Origin: Xanthomonas bromi
GTDB lineage: Bacteria > Pseudomonadota > Gammaproteobacteria > Xanthomonadales > Xanthomonadaceae
Assembly (NCBI RefSeq): GCF_900092025.1
Contig: NZ_FLTX01000009.1
Location: 1-64,000 of the forward strand
Direction: 5' to 3'
DNA length: 64,000 bases
Shown here: piece by piece, positions 50,041 through 61,821 of the stretch
Numbering within the stretch: position 1 is the stretch's first letter
How the letters are laid out: each line of letters begins with the position of its first letter
Notes under the pieces: generated by a model
Told to the model about the DNA's origin: nothing
Database searches by the model: none
The model's input: only the letters and a program-made list of their open reading frames with translations
Made by a program: the position numbers and the translations under genes

Positions 50041-50814
50041 TCACTTCTTCGGCAGATACAGCAGCGGATCCACCGGCTTGCCGTTGTAACGGATCTCGAA
50101 GTGCAACATGTCGCGGGAAGCACCGCTGCGGCCCATTTCGGCGATCTGCTGCCCCGCCTTGACGCTCTGGCCTTCGTTGAGCAACCGCTTGCGGTTGTGC
50201 CCATATGCGGACAGCCACTGGTCGTTGTGCTTGATGATGATCAACTCGCCGTAGCCAACCAGGCCGGCGCCGGAATACACCACCACACCATCGGCGGCGG
50301 CGCGCACGGCCTGGCCGCTGGCACCGGCAATATCCACGCCTTGCTTGGTCGTTTCGCCGGTGACGAAAGTGCCGACCACCACGCCATCGGCGGGCCAGCG
50401 CCAGGGAAATCCGCTGCTGACCGGTGCAGCAATCGGCGCCGCCGGACGCGGCGGAGCCACGGGGCCGGAGACTGGCGCGCTGGCGCCAGGCTTGCTGCCC
50501 CCCCCCGGATACAATTTGAGAGTCTGCCCGGGATAGATGGTGTTCGGTGAAGACAGCCCGTTCCAGGCCGCCAGATCCGGCGCCGTGATATTGGTGCGGC
50601 GCGCGATCGCGTAGAGCGTATCGCCCCGCTGTACGGTCACCGTGGCACCCGGGCGCGGCACTGACGGGCGTGGCGCCGCGCTCGGACGCGACGACGCGCC
50701 ACCGCTCGCCCCAGGCGAACGCACCACGGTGGCGCTGCTGCAGGCGGTGAGCCCGATGGCGACTGCGAGCAGGACTGCTGTCTTGCGTACCGAATTCATC
50801 TGCGTCTTGCTCAT
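50041..50814 (-). CDS. nlpD: NlpD-like LysM/LytM lipoprotein
   Basis: A 257-residue lipoprotein (signal ending LAVAIGLTAC) with a LysM domain (VTVQRGDTLYAIARRTNITA) and a C-terminal LytM domain. The LytM metal site is degenerate: the usual H-x3-D reads GVDIAG and H-x-H reads LHFEIR, so, as in E. coli NlpD, it is likely an activator of an amidase rather than an enzyme. ATG at 50812-50814 overlaps the yqaA stop in ATGA; a second ATG five codons later is nearer the signal. Confidence 0.9.
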   Translation of the reverse strand: MSKTQMNSVRKTAVLLAVAIGLTACSSATVVRSPGASGGASSRPSAAPRPSVPRPGATVTVQRGDTLYAIARRTNITAPDLAAWNGLSSPNTIYPGQTLKLYPGGGSKPGASAPVSGPVAPPRPAAPIAAPVSSGFPWRWPADGVVVGTFVTGETTKQGVDIAGASGQAVRAAADGVVVYSGAGLVGYGELIIIKHNDQWLSAYGHNRKRLLNEGQSVKAGQQIAEMGRSGASRDMLHFEIRYNGKPVDPLLYLPKK

Positions 50815-51425
50815 CCGTTCGTTGTCTTCCATACCAGCCAGCCGGCGCCGGCCGCGAGCACTGCCATCGCTACCCAGCCGAGCGGCTCGATCCACCTGTG
50901 CAATGCGGCCTCGGCACGCGCGCCGCCCAGACGGATCGCGCCGGCCACCAGGTACACGCGCTTGCCGCGGCCCACCAGCATGCTGGCGATAAACGGCAGG
51001 ATCGGCACGCCAACCACGCCGGAGGCCCAGGTGAAGATCTTCAGCGGGATCGGAGTGAAACCGACCAGTACCAGCGCCCAGAACGCTTTCCACGGCGACT
51101 CGGCCACCAGCGCGCGTAGATTTTCGATCTGCGCCTGGATCTTCACACTCCAGCCCAGCCATTCGATCAGCGGCTGCAACGCGGCAAACGCGAAATGGCC
51201 GAGCAGATAACCGACCAGCGCCCCGCAGACCGAGCCGATCAGGCTCAAGGTGGCAAACCACAGCGAGCGCTTGGGTTCTGCCAGCGACATCGGTGCCAGC
51301 ATCACTTCCGGCGGTACTGGAAAGATGAAGCCCTCCACGAAGCTGAGGCCGGTCAGCAGCGCGGGGGCGCGGCGATGGCGCGACCAACGAATGGCCACGT
51401 CGTACAACGGCCCGAAAATCTTCAT
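50811..51425 (-). CDS. yqaA: YqaA-type DedA-related membrane protein
   Basis: A 204-residue SNARE-associated/DedA-like protein with about four to five hydrophobic helices. The conserved segments are LSFVEGFIFPVPPEVMLAPM near the start and FWALVLVGFTPIPLKIFTWASG. It is probably an inner-membrane protein; function is only inferred from DedA relatives in lipid handling. It stands between pcm and nlpD, inserted in the classic surE-pcm-nlpD cluster. Confidence 0.85.
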   Translation of the reverse strand: MKIFGPLYDVAIRWSRHRRAPALLTGLSFVEGFIFPVPPEVMLAPMSLAEPKRSLWFATLSLIGSVCGALVGYLLGHFAFAALQPLIEWLGWSVKIQAQIENLRALVAESPWKAFWALVLVGFTPIPLKIFTWASGVVGVPILPFIASMLVGRGKRVYLVAGAIRLGGARAEAALHRWIEPLGWVAMAVLAAGAGWLVWKTTNG

Positions 51426-51443
51426 CGAGAAACTCTCATGGAT

Positions 51444-52124
51444 TCAATCCAGCATGCCCGACAACAGCGGCACGAACGTGACCGGCGCCAGAACCTGGTG
51501 GTCGATCGCGCCATCGGCCCCGCGGGTGAGTTGCACCAACGACTGCGAGGACGCGCCACCGACCGGGGCGACCAGGCGTCCGCCGACCGCGAGCTGATCG
51601 ACCAGTGCGTCCACCAACGCAGGCGCGGCCGCGGTCACCACGATGGCGTCGTACGGGCCATGCTCGGGCCAGCCGATACGGCCGTCGTCGTGCTTGCTGC
51701 GCACGTTCATGCCCAGATGGCGGAAGCGTTTGCGCGCCTGCCGCAGCAGGTCGCCGATACGCTCGACGGTGTACACCTCCAGCCCCAGCGCGGCCAGGAT
51801 GGCGCCCTGATAGCCCGAACCGGTACCCACTTCGAGCACCTTGGTCGGCGCTACCTGCAGCACTGCCTCGGTCATGCGTGCGACCACCCACGGCTGCGAG
51901 ATGGTCTGGCCGTGACCGATTGGCAGCGCGGTGTCTTCGTAGGCGCGCGAGGCCAGCGCTTCATCGATGAACAGATGGCGCGGCACGGTGCGCATTGCAT
52001 TGAGCGTTGCTTCGTCCTGGATGCCGGCTTCGCGCAGGCGCTCGACCAGACGGTCGCGCACGCGCTGCGAGGTCATGCCGATGCCGACCGATTCCGGTTG
52101 CAACATGCGCAGCCTCGGTGTCAT
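51444..52124 (-). CDS. pcm: Protein-L-isoaspartate O-methyltransferase
   Basis: Repairs isoaspartate in ageing proteins. The 226-residue methyltransferase has [33 protein letters not shown] and the SAM motif [18 protein letters not shown] at 52122-52124 overlaps the surE stop by four bases, so it is translated with surE. Confidence 0.95.
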   Translation of the reverse strand: MTPRLRMLQPESVGIGMTSQRVRDRLVERLREAGIQDEATLNAMRTVPRHLFIDEALASRAYEDTALPIGHGQTISQPWVVARMTEAVLQVAPTKVLEVGTGSGYQGAILAALGLEVYTVERIGDLLRQARKRFRHLGMNVRSKHDDGRIGWPEHGPYDAIVVTAAAPALVDALVDQLAVGGRLVAPVGGASSQSLVQLTRGADGAIDHQVLAPVTFVPLLSGMLD

Positions 52125-52900
52125 GCCGGGCTGTCCAGCGCGGCGGTCAGCCCGCCGACCCAACCGGCCACCGTCTCCAGCGCCTGGTAGCGGGTGAGAT
52201 CGACGTGGATCGGGGTGATCGAGATATGCCCGGTCCGCACGGCGTGGAAATCGGTACCGGCGCCAGCGTCCTGCTCCGGACCGGCCGGGCCGATCCAGTA
52301 CACGGTGCGGCCGCGTGGGTCGCGCTGCGGCACGCAGGGTTCCGAGCGATGCCGGTTGCCGAGCCGGGTGACTTCGAAACCGAGCACATCCGACCAGGCC
52401 AGATCCGGCACGTTGACGTTGAGGATGGTGTCGGCGGGCAACGGGTCGGCCTTCAGCCGCGCCACGATTTCCACCGCAGCGCGCGCGGCGGTTTCATAGT
52501 GATGCGCTTCGTGGTGGTGCGTGACCAACGACACCGCCACCGCCGGCAAGCCGAGGAAGCGCCCCTCCATCGCAGCGGACACGGTGCCCGAATAGATCAC
52601 GTCGTCGCCCAGATTGGCCGAGTTGTTGATGCCGGAGACCACGATGTCGGGGTCGTAATCGAGCATGCCGGTGAGTGCCAGATGCACGCAGTCGGTCGGC
52701 GTGCCGGCCACCGCGCAGGTCTGCGCGTCGATGCGGCGGGTGCGGATCGGCACATCCAGCGTCAGCGAATTGCTGGCCCCGGAGCGGTCGCGGTCGGGCG
52801 CGACCACCATCACTTCATGACCGGCATAGCGCAGCGCCTCGGCCAATATCTGGATGCCGGGGGCGTCGACACCGTCGTCGTTGCTAACCAGTACGCGCAT
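52121..52900 (-). CDS. surE: 5'-nucleotidase SurE
   Basis: A 259-residue metal-dependent nucleoside monophosphate phosphatase of stationary-phase survival. The metal site is in [16 protein letters not shown], with [15 protein letters not shown] and [19 protein letters not shown] also conserved. First gene of surE-pcm-yqaA-nlpD, divergent from the Smr-domain gene. Confidence 0.96.
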   Translation of the reverse strand: MRVLVSNDDGVDAPGIQILAEALRYAGHEVMVVAPDRDRSGASNSLTLDVPIRTRRIDAQTCAVAGTPTDCVHLALTGMLDYDPDIVVSGINNSANLGDDVIYSGTVSAAMEGRFLGLPAVAVSLVTHHHEAHHYETAARAAVEIVARLKADPLPADTILNVNVPDLAWSDVLGFEVTRLGNRHRSEPCVPQRDPRGRTVYWIGPAGPEQDAGAGTDFHAVRTGHISITPIHVDLTRYQALETVAGWVGGLTAALDSPA

Positions 52901-53005
52901 GAGACTCCTCGGAAAACCGGGTCATGATACCGGATGCGCCCCGCCCCTTCGCGCTTGATCTTCGCGTGCGCCTGCGCCTGCGCCTGGACCGGGTACGCTG
53001 TGCGC

Positions 53006-53545
53006 ATGTCGCATCCTGAAGACGAAGACGACGGCGCGTTGTTCCGCGCAGCGATCGGCGCGGTCAAGCCGATTCGTGAGGTCGCGCCACCGGCCAACGC
53101 CAAGCCGCGCCCCAAGCCGCGCGCGCGCATGGCCGAGCGCGACGAGGCGCAAGCGCACACCGAATTTGCACGTCTGTTACGCAACAGCGCGCCGCTGGAA
53201 GCCGGCGATATCGCCAGCTATCGGCACGAGAACCTTCCCACGCGCTTGTTTCAGCGGCTCAAGCGCGGGCAATTTTCGGTGCAGGACGAACTGGATCTGC
53301 ACGGCGCCACCGCGGCGCAGGCCGAGTCGTTGTTGCGCCAGTTCCTGCTGGACGCGCATGCGCACGAACATGGTTGCGTGCGCATCATCCACGGCAAGGG
53401 CCCGCAGTCCGACACCGGAGCGCCAGTGCTGAAGAACCTGATGGACCGGCTGCTGCGTCAACGCAACGATGTGCTGGCGTTTCATTCGGCGCCACCCACG
53501 CAGGGCGGCACGGGTGCGCTGTTGGTGTTGCTGGCACGGCGATAG
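53006..53545 (+). CDS. Smr-domain protein
   Basis: A 179-residue protein with an acidic N-terminus, a basic Pro/Arg linker (KPRPKPRARMAERDE) and a C-terminal Smr domain at about 95-179. The domain motifs LDLHG (in QDELDLHGATAAQA) and the HGKG loop (IIHGKGPQSD) mark it as a possible RNA endonuclease as in SmrA/SmrB. ATG at 53006-53008 is used. It is divergent from surE. The spacer after it (53546-53930) has a weak GC-rich hairpin and no recognisable gene. Confidence 0.87.
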   Translation: MSHPEDEDDGALFRAAIGAVKPIREVAPPANAKPRPKPRARMAERDEAQAHTEFARLLRNSAPLEAGDIASYRHENLPTRLFQRLKRGQFSVQDELDLHGATAAQAESLLRQFLLDAHAHEHGCVRIIHGKGPQSDTGAPVLKNLMDRLLRQRNDVLAFHSAPPTQGGTGALLVLLARR

Positions 53546-53930
53546 GCTGACCGCGGAGGGTGATTGACGCGAAGCGTTGGGGAAGCGATTGCGCGGATCA
53601 TGCGCACCGCTAACGTCTGTAATGCGCGAGGCACCTCGACGCAAGCAACGGCTTTACGACACACGGGTGCAATTGATCCGGGTCGGTGTCGCCTCAGCTG
53701 CCCGTCGTGGCGAAGAGCATGTAACAAACCTACTGCGCGGCCGCCAGGCAGGCGCGGTCGGTACTCGGAATCGGCGTGTACCAGTTGAACACTCCGGTTC
53801 CTCCGCACCGCCCGCACCCACCTGACGACCGCTCGCGACGTTTTGTGAGCCGCTGTAAGGGCGCTCCTCCGTAGGTAGCGGAGCGAGACGTCATTGACCC
53901 TGCACTGCGCCCGACAGCGGCCGCGCGCAG

Positions 53931-55040
53931 TCACGCGTCAGAAGGCACATCGGCGTTGAAGCGGCCTGCGTCGGCGACCTCGCCCAATTCCCACAGCAGT
54001 GCGGTGGCGTAGCAGCCAGGCGGCAATGCGAACGCGAGCTGCAGGGTCTGCGCCTCCAGCCATCGGTACTCCAGGCCTTGCGGGCGCAAGCGCAGCGCGC
54101 GGCGCTCCTGCTTCAAACCCGCTGCTTCCAGGCCTTGGCGCAGCGCTTCGGATTGCGGGTCGGACAATGCATCCTGCTCCACCGCCGCGGCCTGATCGGT
54201 CGAGCGCAACGCTCCCGCGCCCCACAACGGGCCACTGGGATGGATATCGAAACGCGCCAGGCGCTCGGCCAGCACCTCGCTCCACGGCTCCGGGCCGAAG
54301 ACGCTGCGCGAGCCATCCAGCATCCACGCCTCGCCCTCCAGCGCGCTATCCCAACTGCCCTGCGCCACACGTGCGCTGAGCACGCGATTGAACAAGGCCG
54401 AGCGCGCCGCCGACAGCAGCATCGAGCGCTGATCGTTGCGCAGCCGCCGCTTCGATGTGGGCACCGGCAGCAAGGTTCCGTCGACGGCTTGCACATGACC
54501 AAACATCGCCAAAGCAGCCGCCACGTTGCCGCCATCGCGACCAAAGCGTTGTTCGCCGAACCAATTGGGGATGCCGCGCGCAGCAATCGCCTGTAATCGT
54601 TGCTCGATCGCATCGCGCTCGCCCTGCACCTGACGCAGTGTGAGCACGAAGCGATTGCCGTGCAGCGCACCGCGTTGCAGCTTGCGGTTGTGCCAGGTGC
54701 TGTCGACTACCTGCATCTGCGCATCATCCAGCGCGGCCATATCCGGCGCGATGCGCTTGGGCAGATGCACGCTGAAACGCTGGGTGGTCACCGCATGGCG
54801 ATCTTTCAGACCCGCATAGCTGACCCCCATTTCGGCGATGCCGGCCCAGTGCGCGAGCTTCTTGGCGATATAGGCGGTGTTCTGACCACGCTTGCGCACG
54901 GTGAGCAACAGATGCTCGCCTTCGCCAGAAGGCTCGAATGCCGGAAGTTCGTCGACCTGAAAGTCGTCCGGCGTGCTGCGCATGGCCGAATGCAGCACAG
55001 CCGCGCCATACGCGCGTGGAAGAACAGAGATCTCGCTCAT
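53931..55040 (-). CDS. truD: tRNA pseudouridine(13) synthase TruD
   Basis: Forms pseudouridine 13 in tRNA-Glu. The 369-residue protein has the catalytic Asp80 in [16 protein letters not shown], the same position as in E. coli, and the TRUD insert domain ([17 protein letters not shown]). ATG at 55038-55040 is chosen by homology; the frame is open upstream only because it opposes ispF. In many gammaproteobacteria truD lies between ispF and surE, and that order is kept here except for the smr insertion. Confidence 0.95.
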   Translation of the reverse strand: MSEISVLPRAYGAAVLHSAMRSTPDDFQVDELPAFEPSGEGEHLLLTVRKRGQNTAYIAKKLAHWAGIAEMGVSYAGLKDRHAVTTQRFSVHLPKRIAPDMAALDDAQMQVVDSTWHNRKLQRGALHGNRFVLTLRQVQGERDAIEQRLQAIAARGIPNWFGEQRFGRDGGNVAAALAMFGHVQAVDGTLLPVPTSKRRLRNDQRSMLLSAARSALFNRVLSARVAQGSWDSALEGEAWMLDGSRSVFGPEPWSEVLAERLARFDIHPSGPLWGAGALRSTDQAAAVEQDALSDPQSEALRQGLEAAGLKQERRALRLRPQGLEYRWLEAQTLQLAFALPPGCYATALLWELGEVADAGRFNADVPSDA

Positions 55041-55159
55041 GCTGTGGTTTGCCTTCGCATCAGAGGTGGCGCGCTGCGTGCCGCTTCGCTCGGCGCGTTG
55101 ATGGCGTCTGGCAGCATCGGCGCTGCCCCGGCGCCCAGCGCTGCGTGTGTCGCGATAAA

Positions 55160-55651
55160 TTATGTAGCGATCCTGCCCAGCAACACCGCGGCCTGTGCGG
55201 CAATGCCTTCGCCGCGGCCGGTGAAGCCCAATTGCTCGCTGGTAGTGGCCTTGACGCTGACCGCATCGAGTTCGATCGCCAACAGGCCGGCGATGCGTTC
55301 GCGCATGGCCACCGCATGCGGACCCACCTTGGGACGTTCGCAGATCACGGTGATGTCGGCATTGCCGACGCGCCAACCGCGCTCGCGCAGCAAGCCGTCG
55401 CAATGCTGCAGAAACTGCGCGCTGTCGGCATCCTTCCAGCCTTCGTCGGATGGTGGGAAATGCCGACCGATATCGCCCAACGCCAGCGCACCCAACATCG
55501 CATCGCACAGTGCGTGCAACACCACATCGCCATCGCTATGCGCGAGCACGCCATGGCTGTGCGCCACGCGCACGCCGCCAAGCATAACATGGTCGCCAGG
55601 GCCGAACGCATGCACGTCGTAGCCTTGGCCGATTCGGAAATTGAAGGACAT
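55160..55651 (-). CDS. ispF: 2-C-methyl-D-erythritol 2,4-cyclodiphosphate synthase
   Basis: Forms the cyclodiphosphate intermediate of the MEP isoprenoid pathway. The 163-residue protein has the Zn site in [10 protein letters not shown] and [22 protein letters not shown], and the end [22 protein letters not shown] at 55649-55651 follows a GGAG-like site. It lies 158 bp downstream of ispD, where related species usually have the two genes touching. Confidence 0.96.
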   Translation of the reverse strand: MSFNFRIGQGYDVHAFGPGDHVMLGGVRVAHSHGVLAHSDGDVVLHALCDAMLGALALGDIGRHFPPSDEGWKDADSAQFLQHCDGLLRERGWRVGNADITVICERPKVGPHAVAMRERIAGLLAIELDAVSVKATTSEQLGFTGRGEGIAAQAAVLLGRIAT

Positions 55652-55809
55652 GGAGACCCCGTGGTTATTAAAAGCAGCCAACACAACATAGCGCGCGGTG
55701 GTCGAGTGAGCGTGGACGGCGCGCAGTGACCGCGGTGGACGGTTGGTACAGACCGCACCGAGCAACGGCCGCGCCCACTGGCGGCTGCGCAATTGTCTTT
55801 CTAGCCGCT

Positions 55810-56613
55810 TTAAGTGGAGTCGTTGCCGTGGCTGGCCGTGGCGGGCTGCGCTGCAGCGTCGCGCGCGTTGGCCGGCGCATCGACGACCTGCGCCTCCAGC
55901 GAATCGGCATCGATCGTCATGCCGCGGCGTGCCACTTCGAATTCGAACCGCGCCAGATCCGCAGGCGTGGTCACCTTGAAGTTGTCTTCGGCGCCTTCCA
56001 CCAGCAATGGGCGCAGCCCCATCCGCTCCATCGCCATCGCTTCATCGGTGACGTCCACACCGGCTGCCGATGCCTCGGTGAGTCCGCGGATCAGCTGATG
56101 GCGACGAAACAACTGCGGGGTGAGTGCACGCCATAGACGTTCGCGTGGTTCGGTACGGTCGATGCCGCCATCGTCACCGGCACGCTTGAGCGTGTCGCGC
56201 ACCGGTGCGGCCAGGATCGCACCGACCGGATCGCCGCGGCCGATTTCCAGCAGGCGGTCCAGATCGGCCAGGGCCAGATTCGGCCGCGCGGCATCGTGTA
56301 CCAGCACGAAATCGTCGGCACGCACGCTCTCCGGGAGAGCCAGCAAGCCGGCCAGCACCGACGCTGCACGGGTGGCACCGCCCACGCAGGTCAAGACGGG
56401 CTTGGAGTGCACTGCCGTCCAGCCCGGCCAGTCGGCATCCTCCGGTGCAATCGCCACCAGAATGCCGGCGACCGCGTGATGCGCGGCCAGCGCGGCCAAG
56501 GTATAAGCCATCAGCGGTTGGCCCGCTGCCGGCAGATATTGCTTGGGAAGCGCGCCACCGAATCGCGTGCCGCGCCCTGCGGCCGCCACGATGGTCCAGA
56601 TCGAGCCGGTCAT
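55810..56613 (-). CDS. ispD: 2-C-methyl-D-erythritol 4-phosphate cytidylyltransferase
   Basis: Makes CDP-methylerythritol in the MEP pathway. The 267-residue protein has the nucleotide loop [28 protein letters not shown] and the C-terminal [14 protein letters not shown]. About 35 extra residues follow the normal end ([18 protein letters not shown]...), a low-complexity tail not needed for the fold. Its start overlaps ftsB by four bases. Confidence 0.95.
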   Translation of the reverse strand: MTGSIWTIVAAAGRGTRFGGALPKQYLPAAGQPLMAYTLAALAAHHAVAGILVAIAPEDADWPGWTAVHSKPVLTCVGGATRAASVLAGLLALPESVRADDFVLVHDAARPNLALADLDRLLEIGRGDPVGAILAAPVRDTLKRAGDDGGIDRTEPRERLWRALTPQLFRRHQLIRGLTEASAAGVDVTDEAMAMERMGLRPLLVEGAEDNFKVTTPADLARFEFEVARRGMTIDADSLEAQVVDAPANARDAAAQPATASHGNDST

Positions 56614-56975
56614 GGGTGCGGTTCCGCTGCGGATGCAGGGTCGGATGTAGCCGGCGCGGGCGCAGCTTGGGGGCTTGCAGCAGGCAGTGGCGGCGCATCT
56701 TCGACCACACGGTAGAACGTCTCGCCCGGCTTGATCATGCCCAGCTCGCTACGTGCGCGTTCTTCGATTGCCGCCTCGCCGTCCTTCAAATCCTTCACCT
56801 CTGCTGCCAACGCCTGGTTGCGTTGGCGCAGACCTTCGTTGTCCTGTGTCTGATGCGCGACCTGGGATTCCAGCATCATGACTTCGCCGGAATTGCCGGG
56901 CCCGAACCAGAAGCGGTACTGCAGCCAAGCCAGCAGTACCGCCAGCACCAGCAGTAGCCAGCGCCAGTTGCGCAC
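56610..56975 (-). CDS. ftsB: Cell division protein FtsB
   Basis: A 121-residue bitopic divisome protein: an N-terminal membrane helix ([20 protein letters not shown]), a coiled coil ([23 protein letters not shown] region) and the conserved [19 protein letters not shown] Pro/Ala-rich tail of about 30 residues follows. The eno-ftsB-ispD order is the standard one; the gene starts three bases after eno ends. Confidence 0.94.
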   Translation of the reverse strand: MRNWRWLLLVLAVLLAWLQYRFWFGPGNSGEVMMLESQVAHQTQDNEGLRQRNQALAAEVKDLKDGEAAIEERARSELGMIKPGETFYRVVEDAPPLPAASPQAAPAPATSDPASAAEPHP

Positions 56976-56978
56976 GGC

Positions 56979-58403
<1,425 letters not shown>

Positions 58404-58540
58404 TCACGCCCAGCAGCGACAAACCAAACTGCAGCAGCGAGCGACACCAATAGACAGGGCCAGCGCCAATCAGCCCCGGGGCCAGTGACACCACTGCCGA
58501 CCCTGAGGGTGTGACGCTACCACCGCCCAGGGATTGGAAC

Positions 58541-59371
58541 TCATGCGAAGCGCGCGAACCCGTGCTTCTTGGTCACTGCATCCAGCTCCATCAGCGTTTC
58601 GAGCAACTCTTCCATGCGATCCAGCGGCCACGCATTGGGGCCATCGGACAGCGCCTTGGACGGGTCCGGATGGGTTTCGGCGAACAGGCCGGAAATACCG
58701 ACCGCCACGGCGGCGCGCGCCAGCACCGGCACGAACTCGCGCTGGCCACCGGAGCTGCTGCCCTGCCCGCCCGGCAACTGCACCGAGTGGGTGGCGTCGA
58801 ACACCACCGGGCAGCCGGTGTCGCGCATGACGCTCAGCGAGCGCATGTCGCTGACCAGATTGTTGTAGCCGAACGACGCGCCACGCTCGCAGACCATGAT
58901 CTGCTCGTTGCCGGTCGATTTGGCTTTTTCCACCACCGGCTTCATGTCCCATGGCGCCAGAAACTGACCCTTCTTGATGTTGACCGGCTTGCCGGCGGCG
59001 CAGACGTTCTTGATGAAGTCGGTCTGACGCACCAGAAACGCGGGCGTCTGCAACACGTCGACGACGGCGGCGACCTCGTTCATCGGGGTGTATTCGTGCA
59101 CGTCGGTGAGCACCGGCACGCCGATCTGCTTTTTCACCGCGTCCAGCACCTTCAGGCCTTCTTCCAGGCCGGGGCCGCGGAAGCTGGTGCCCGAGGTGCG
59201 GTTGGCCTTGTCGAAGCTCGACTTGAAGATGAAGTTGATCCCGAGCTTGCCGGTGATGTCCTTGAGCTTGCCGGCGACATCGAGCTGCAATTGCATCGAC
59301 TCGATCACGCAGGGGCCTGCAATCAGGAACAGCGGGTGATCCAGGCCAACGTCGAAGTCACACAGTTTCAT
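58541..59371 (-). CDS. kdsA: KDO-8-phosphate synthase
   Basis: Condenses arabinose-5-phosphate and PEP to Kdo-8-phosphate for lipopolysaccharide core synthesis. The 276-residue protein has [33 protein letters not shown] and [11 protein letters not shown]. Cys in the metal motif (KNVCAAGKP is not the metal site; AGPCVIES carries the Cys11-type ligand) suggests the metal-dependent class. ATG at 59369-59371 is chosen by homology. It stands between pyrG and eno, the usual order. Confidence 0.95.
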   Translation of the reverse strand: MKLCDFDVGLDHPLFLIAGPCVIESMQLQLDVAGKLKDITGKLGINFIFKSSFDKANRTSGTSFRGPGLEEGLKVLDAVKKQIGVPVLTDVHEYTPMNEVAAVVDVLQTPAFLVRQTDFIKNVCAAGKPVNIKKGQFLAPWDMKPVVEKAKSTGNEQIMVCERGASFGYNNLVSDMRSLSVMRDTGCPVVFDATHSVQLPGGQGSSSGGQREFVPVLARAAVAVGISGLFAETHPDPSKALSDGPNAWPLDRMEELLETLMELDAVTKKHGFARFA

Positions 59372-59390
59372 CAAGTCACCTATTGATTGA

Positions 59391-59570
59391 AGCCCCTCTC
59401 CCATCGGGAGAGGGGTTGGGGTGCGGGTGGGGTTGCCACGCAATGCTGAAGCCCGATGGTTTGCCCTGGCTGGCGCGTAGCGACGCGTTCGTCATGGCTG
59501 CCATCTTCCGGTGCGTTGCGGCGCACCCTCATCCGCCCCTAATGGGCACCTTCTCCCACAGGGAGAAGGA
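59391..59570. repeat. Degenerate intergenic repeat, copy A
   Basis: About 180 bp with AGCCCCTCTCCC...GGGAGAGGGGTTGGG at one end and GCGCACCCTCATCC, then GGCACCTTCTCCC...GGGAGAAGG at the other. Copy B at 63746-63903 has the same layout. It fills the kdsA-pyrG spacer and ends six bases from the pyrG stop. The two end hairpins may serve as terminators. Confidence 0.7.
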
Positions 59571-59575
59571 AGTCC

Positions 59576-61270
<1,695 letters not shown>

Positions 61271-61357
61271 TTAGCGGGTGATGAGCCAATGCCCAAGGGT
61301 TGCGTGACGACGAAGTGGTTCCACACTGAAAAGTGCATGCTGCGCGGGCCGCACATG

Positions 61358-61387
61358 CAGACGCCCCGGCCGGAGCCGAGGCGTCTG
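61358..61387 (-). terminator. Hairpin after the small secreted protein gene
   Basis: Stem CAGACGCC / GGCGTCTG with an internal CGGC/GCCG pairing, 27 bp after the stop of the 80-residue protein and upstream of pyrG. Confidence 0.6.
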
Positions 61388-61414
61388 GTGGCGCATCGCG
61401 GCGCGTCAGCGCGG

Positions 61415-61657
61415 TCAGCGTGACGGCTTCTCTTCTTCCTCTTCCTCGCGCGGCGCGCTATCAGCCTTGGGCTTCTGCGCGGCGGCAGCGGCGCGACGTT
61501 CAGCCTTGCGCTCGGCTTCGCTCTTGGCCTTTGCATCATCAGCCTTCTGAGCAGCGGCGCCCTGCCCGGTCTGCTGCGGAGCGGCCTGGACCATGGCCGG
61601 GAGCGCTGCGACTGCGGCCGCACCGAGGGTGAGCATCAGGATGTGCTTGAACTTCAT
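61415..61657 (-). CDS. Small secreted charged protein of unknown function
   Basis: An 80-residue protein with a signal peptide (FKHILMLTLGAAAVAALPAMVQA) and a mature part made almost entirely of Ala, Lys, Glu, Arg and Gln (AAAQKADDAKAKSEAERKAE), probably one helix, ending in six Glu and EKPSR. ATG at 61655-61657 begins just before the signal; a longer upstream frame lacks one. It is divergent from parE and ends in a hairpin. No family is recognised. Confidence 0.7.
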   Translation of the reverse strand: MKFKHILMLTLGAAAVAALPAMVQAAPQQTGQGAAAQKADDAKAKSEAERKAERRAAAAAQKPKADSAPREEEEEEKPSR

Positions 61658-61821
61658 GGCGTCCTCTTTGGCATCGGTGACATCCTCAAATGGGGACGTT
61701 TGGTTCCGAAACCAACGCCAGGGTAGCCAGTAGCACCCAGCCCTGCACTGAACGTGGGTCGCGTGCAAAAAATCCTCCCAGCCCCCACACTTGCGCGTCG
61801 TTTCACGTGCCAACGAGATGC

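Noticed and set aside
53546-53930. Possible small genes after the Smr-domain gene
   Set aside because: Only short frames without start signals or motifs; a weak GC-rich hairpin near 53860-53885 is the only structure.
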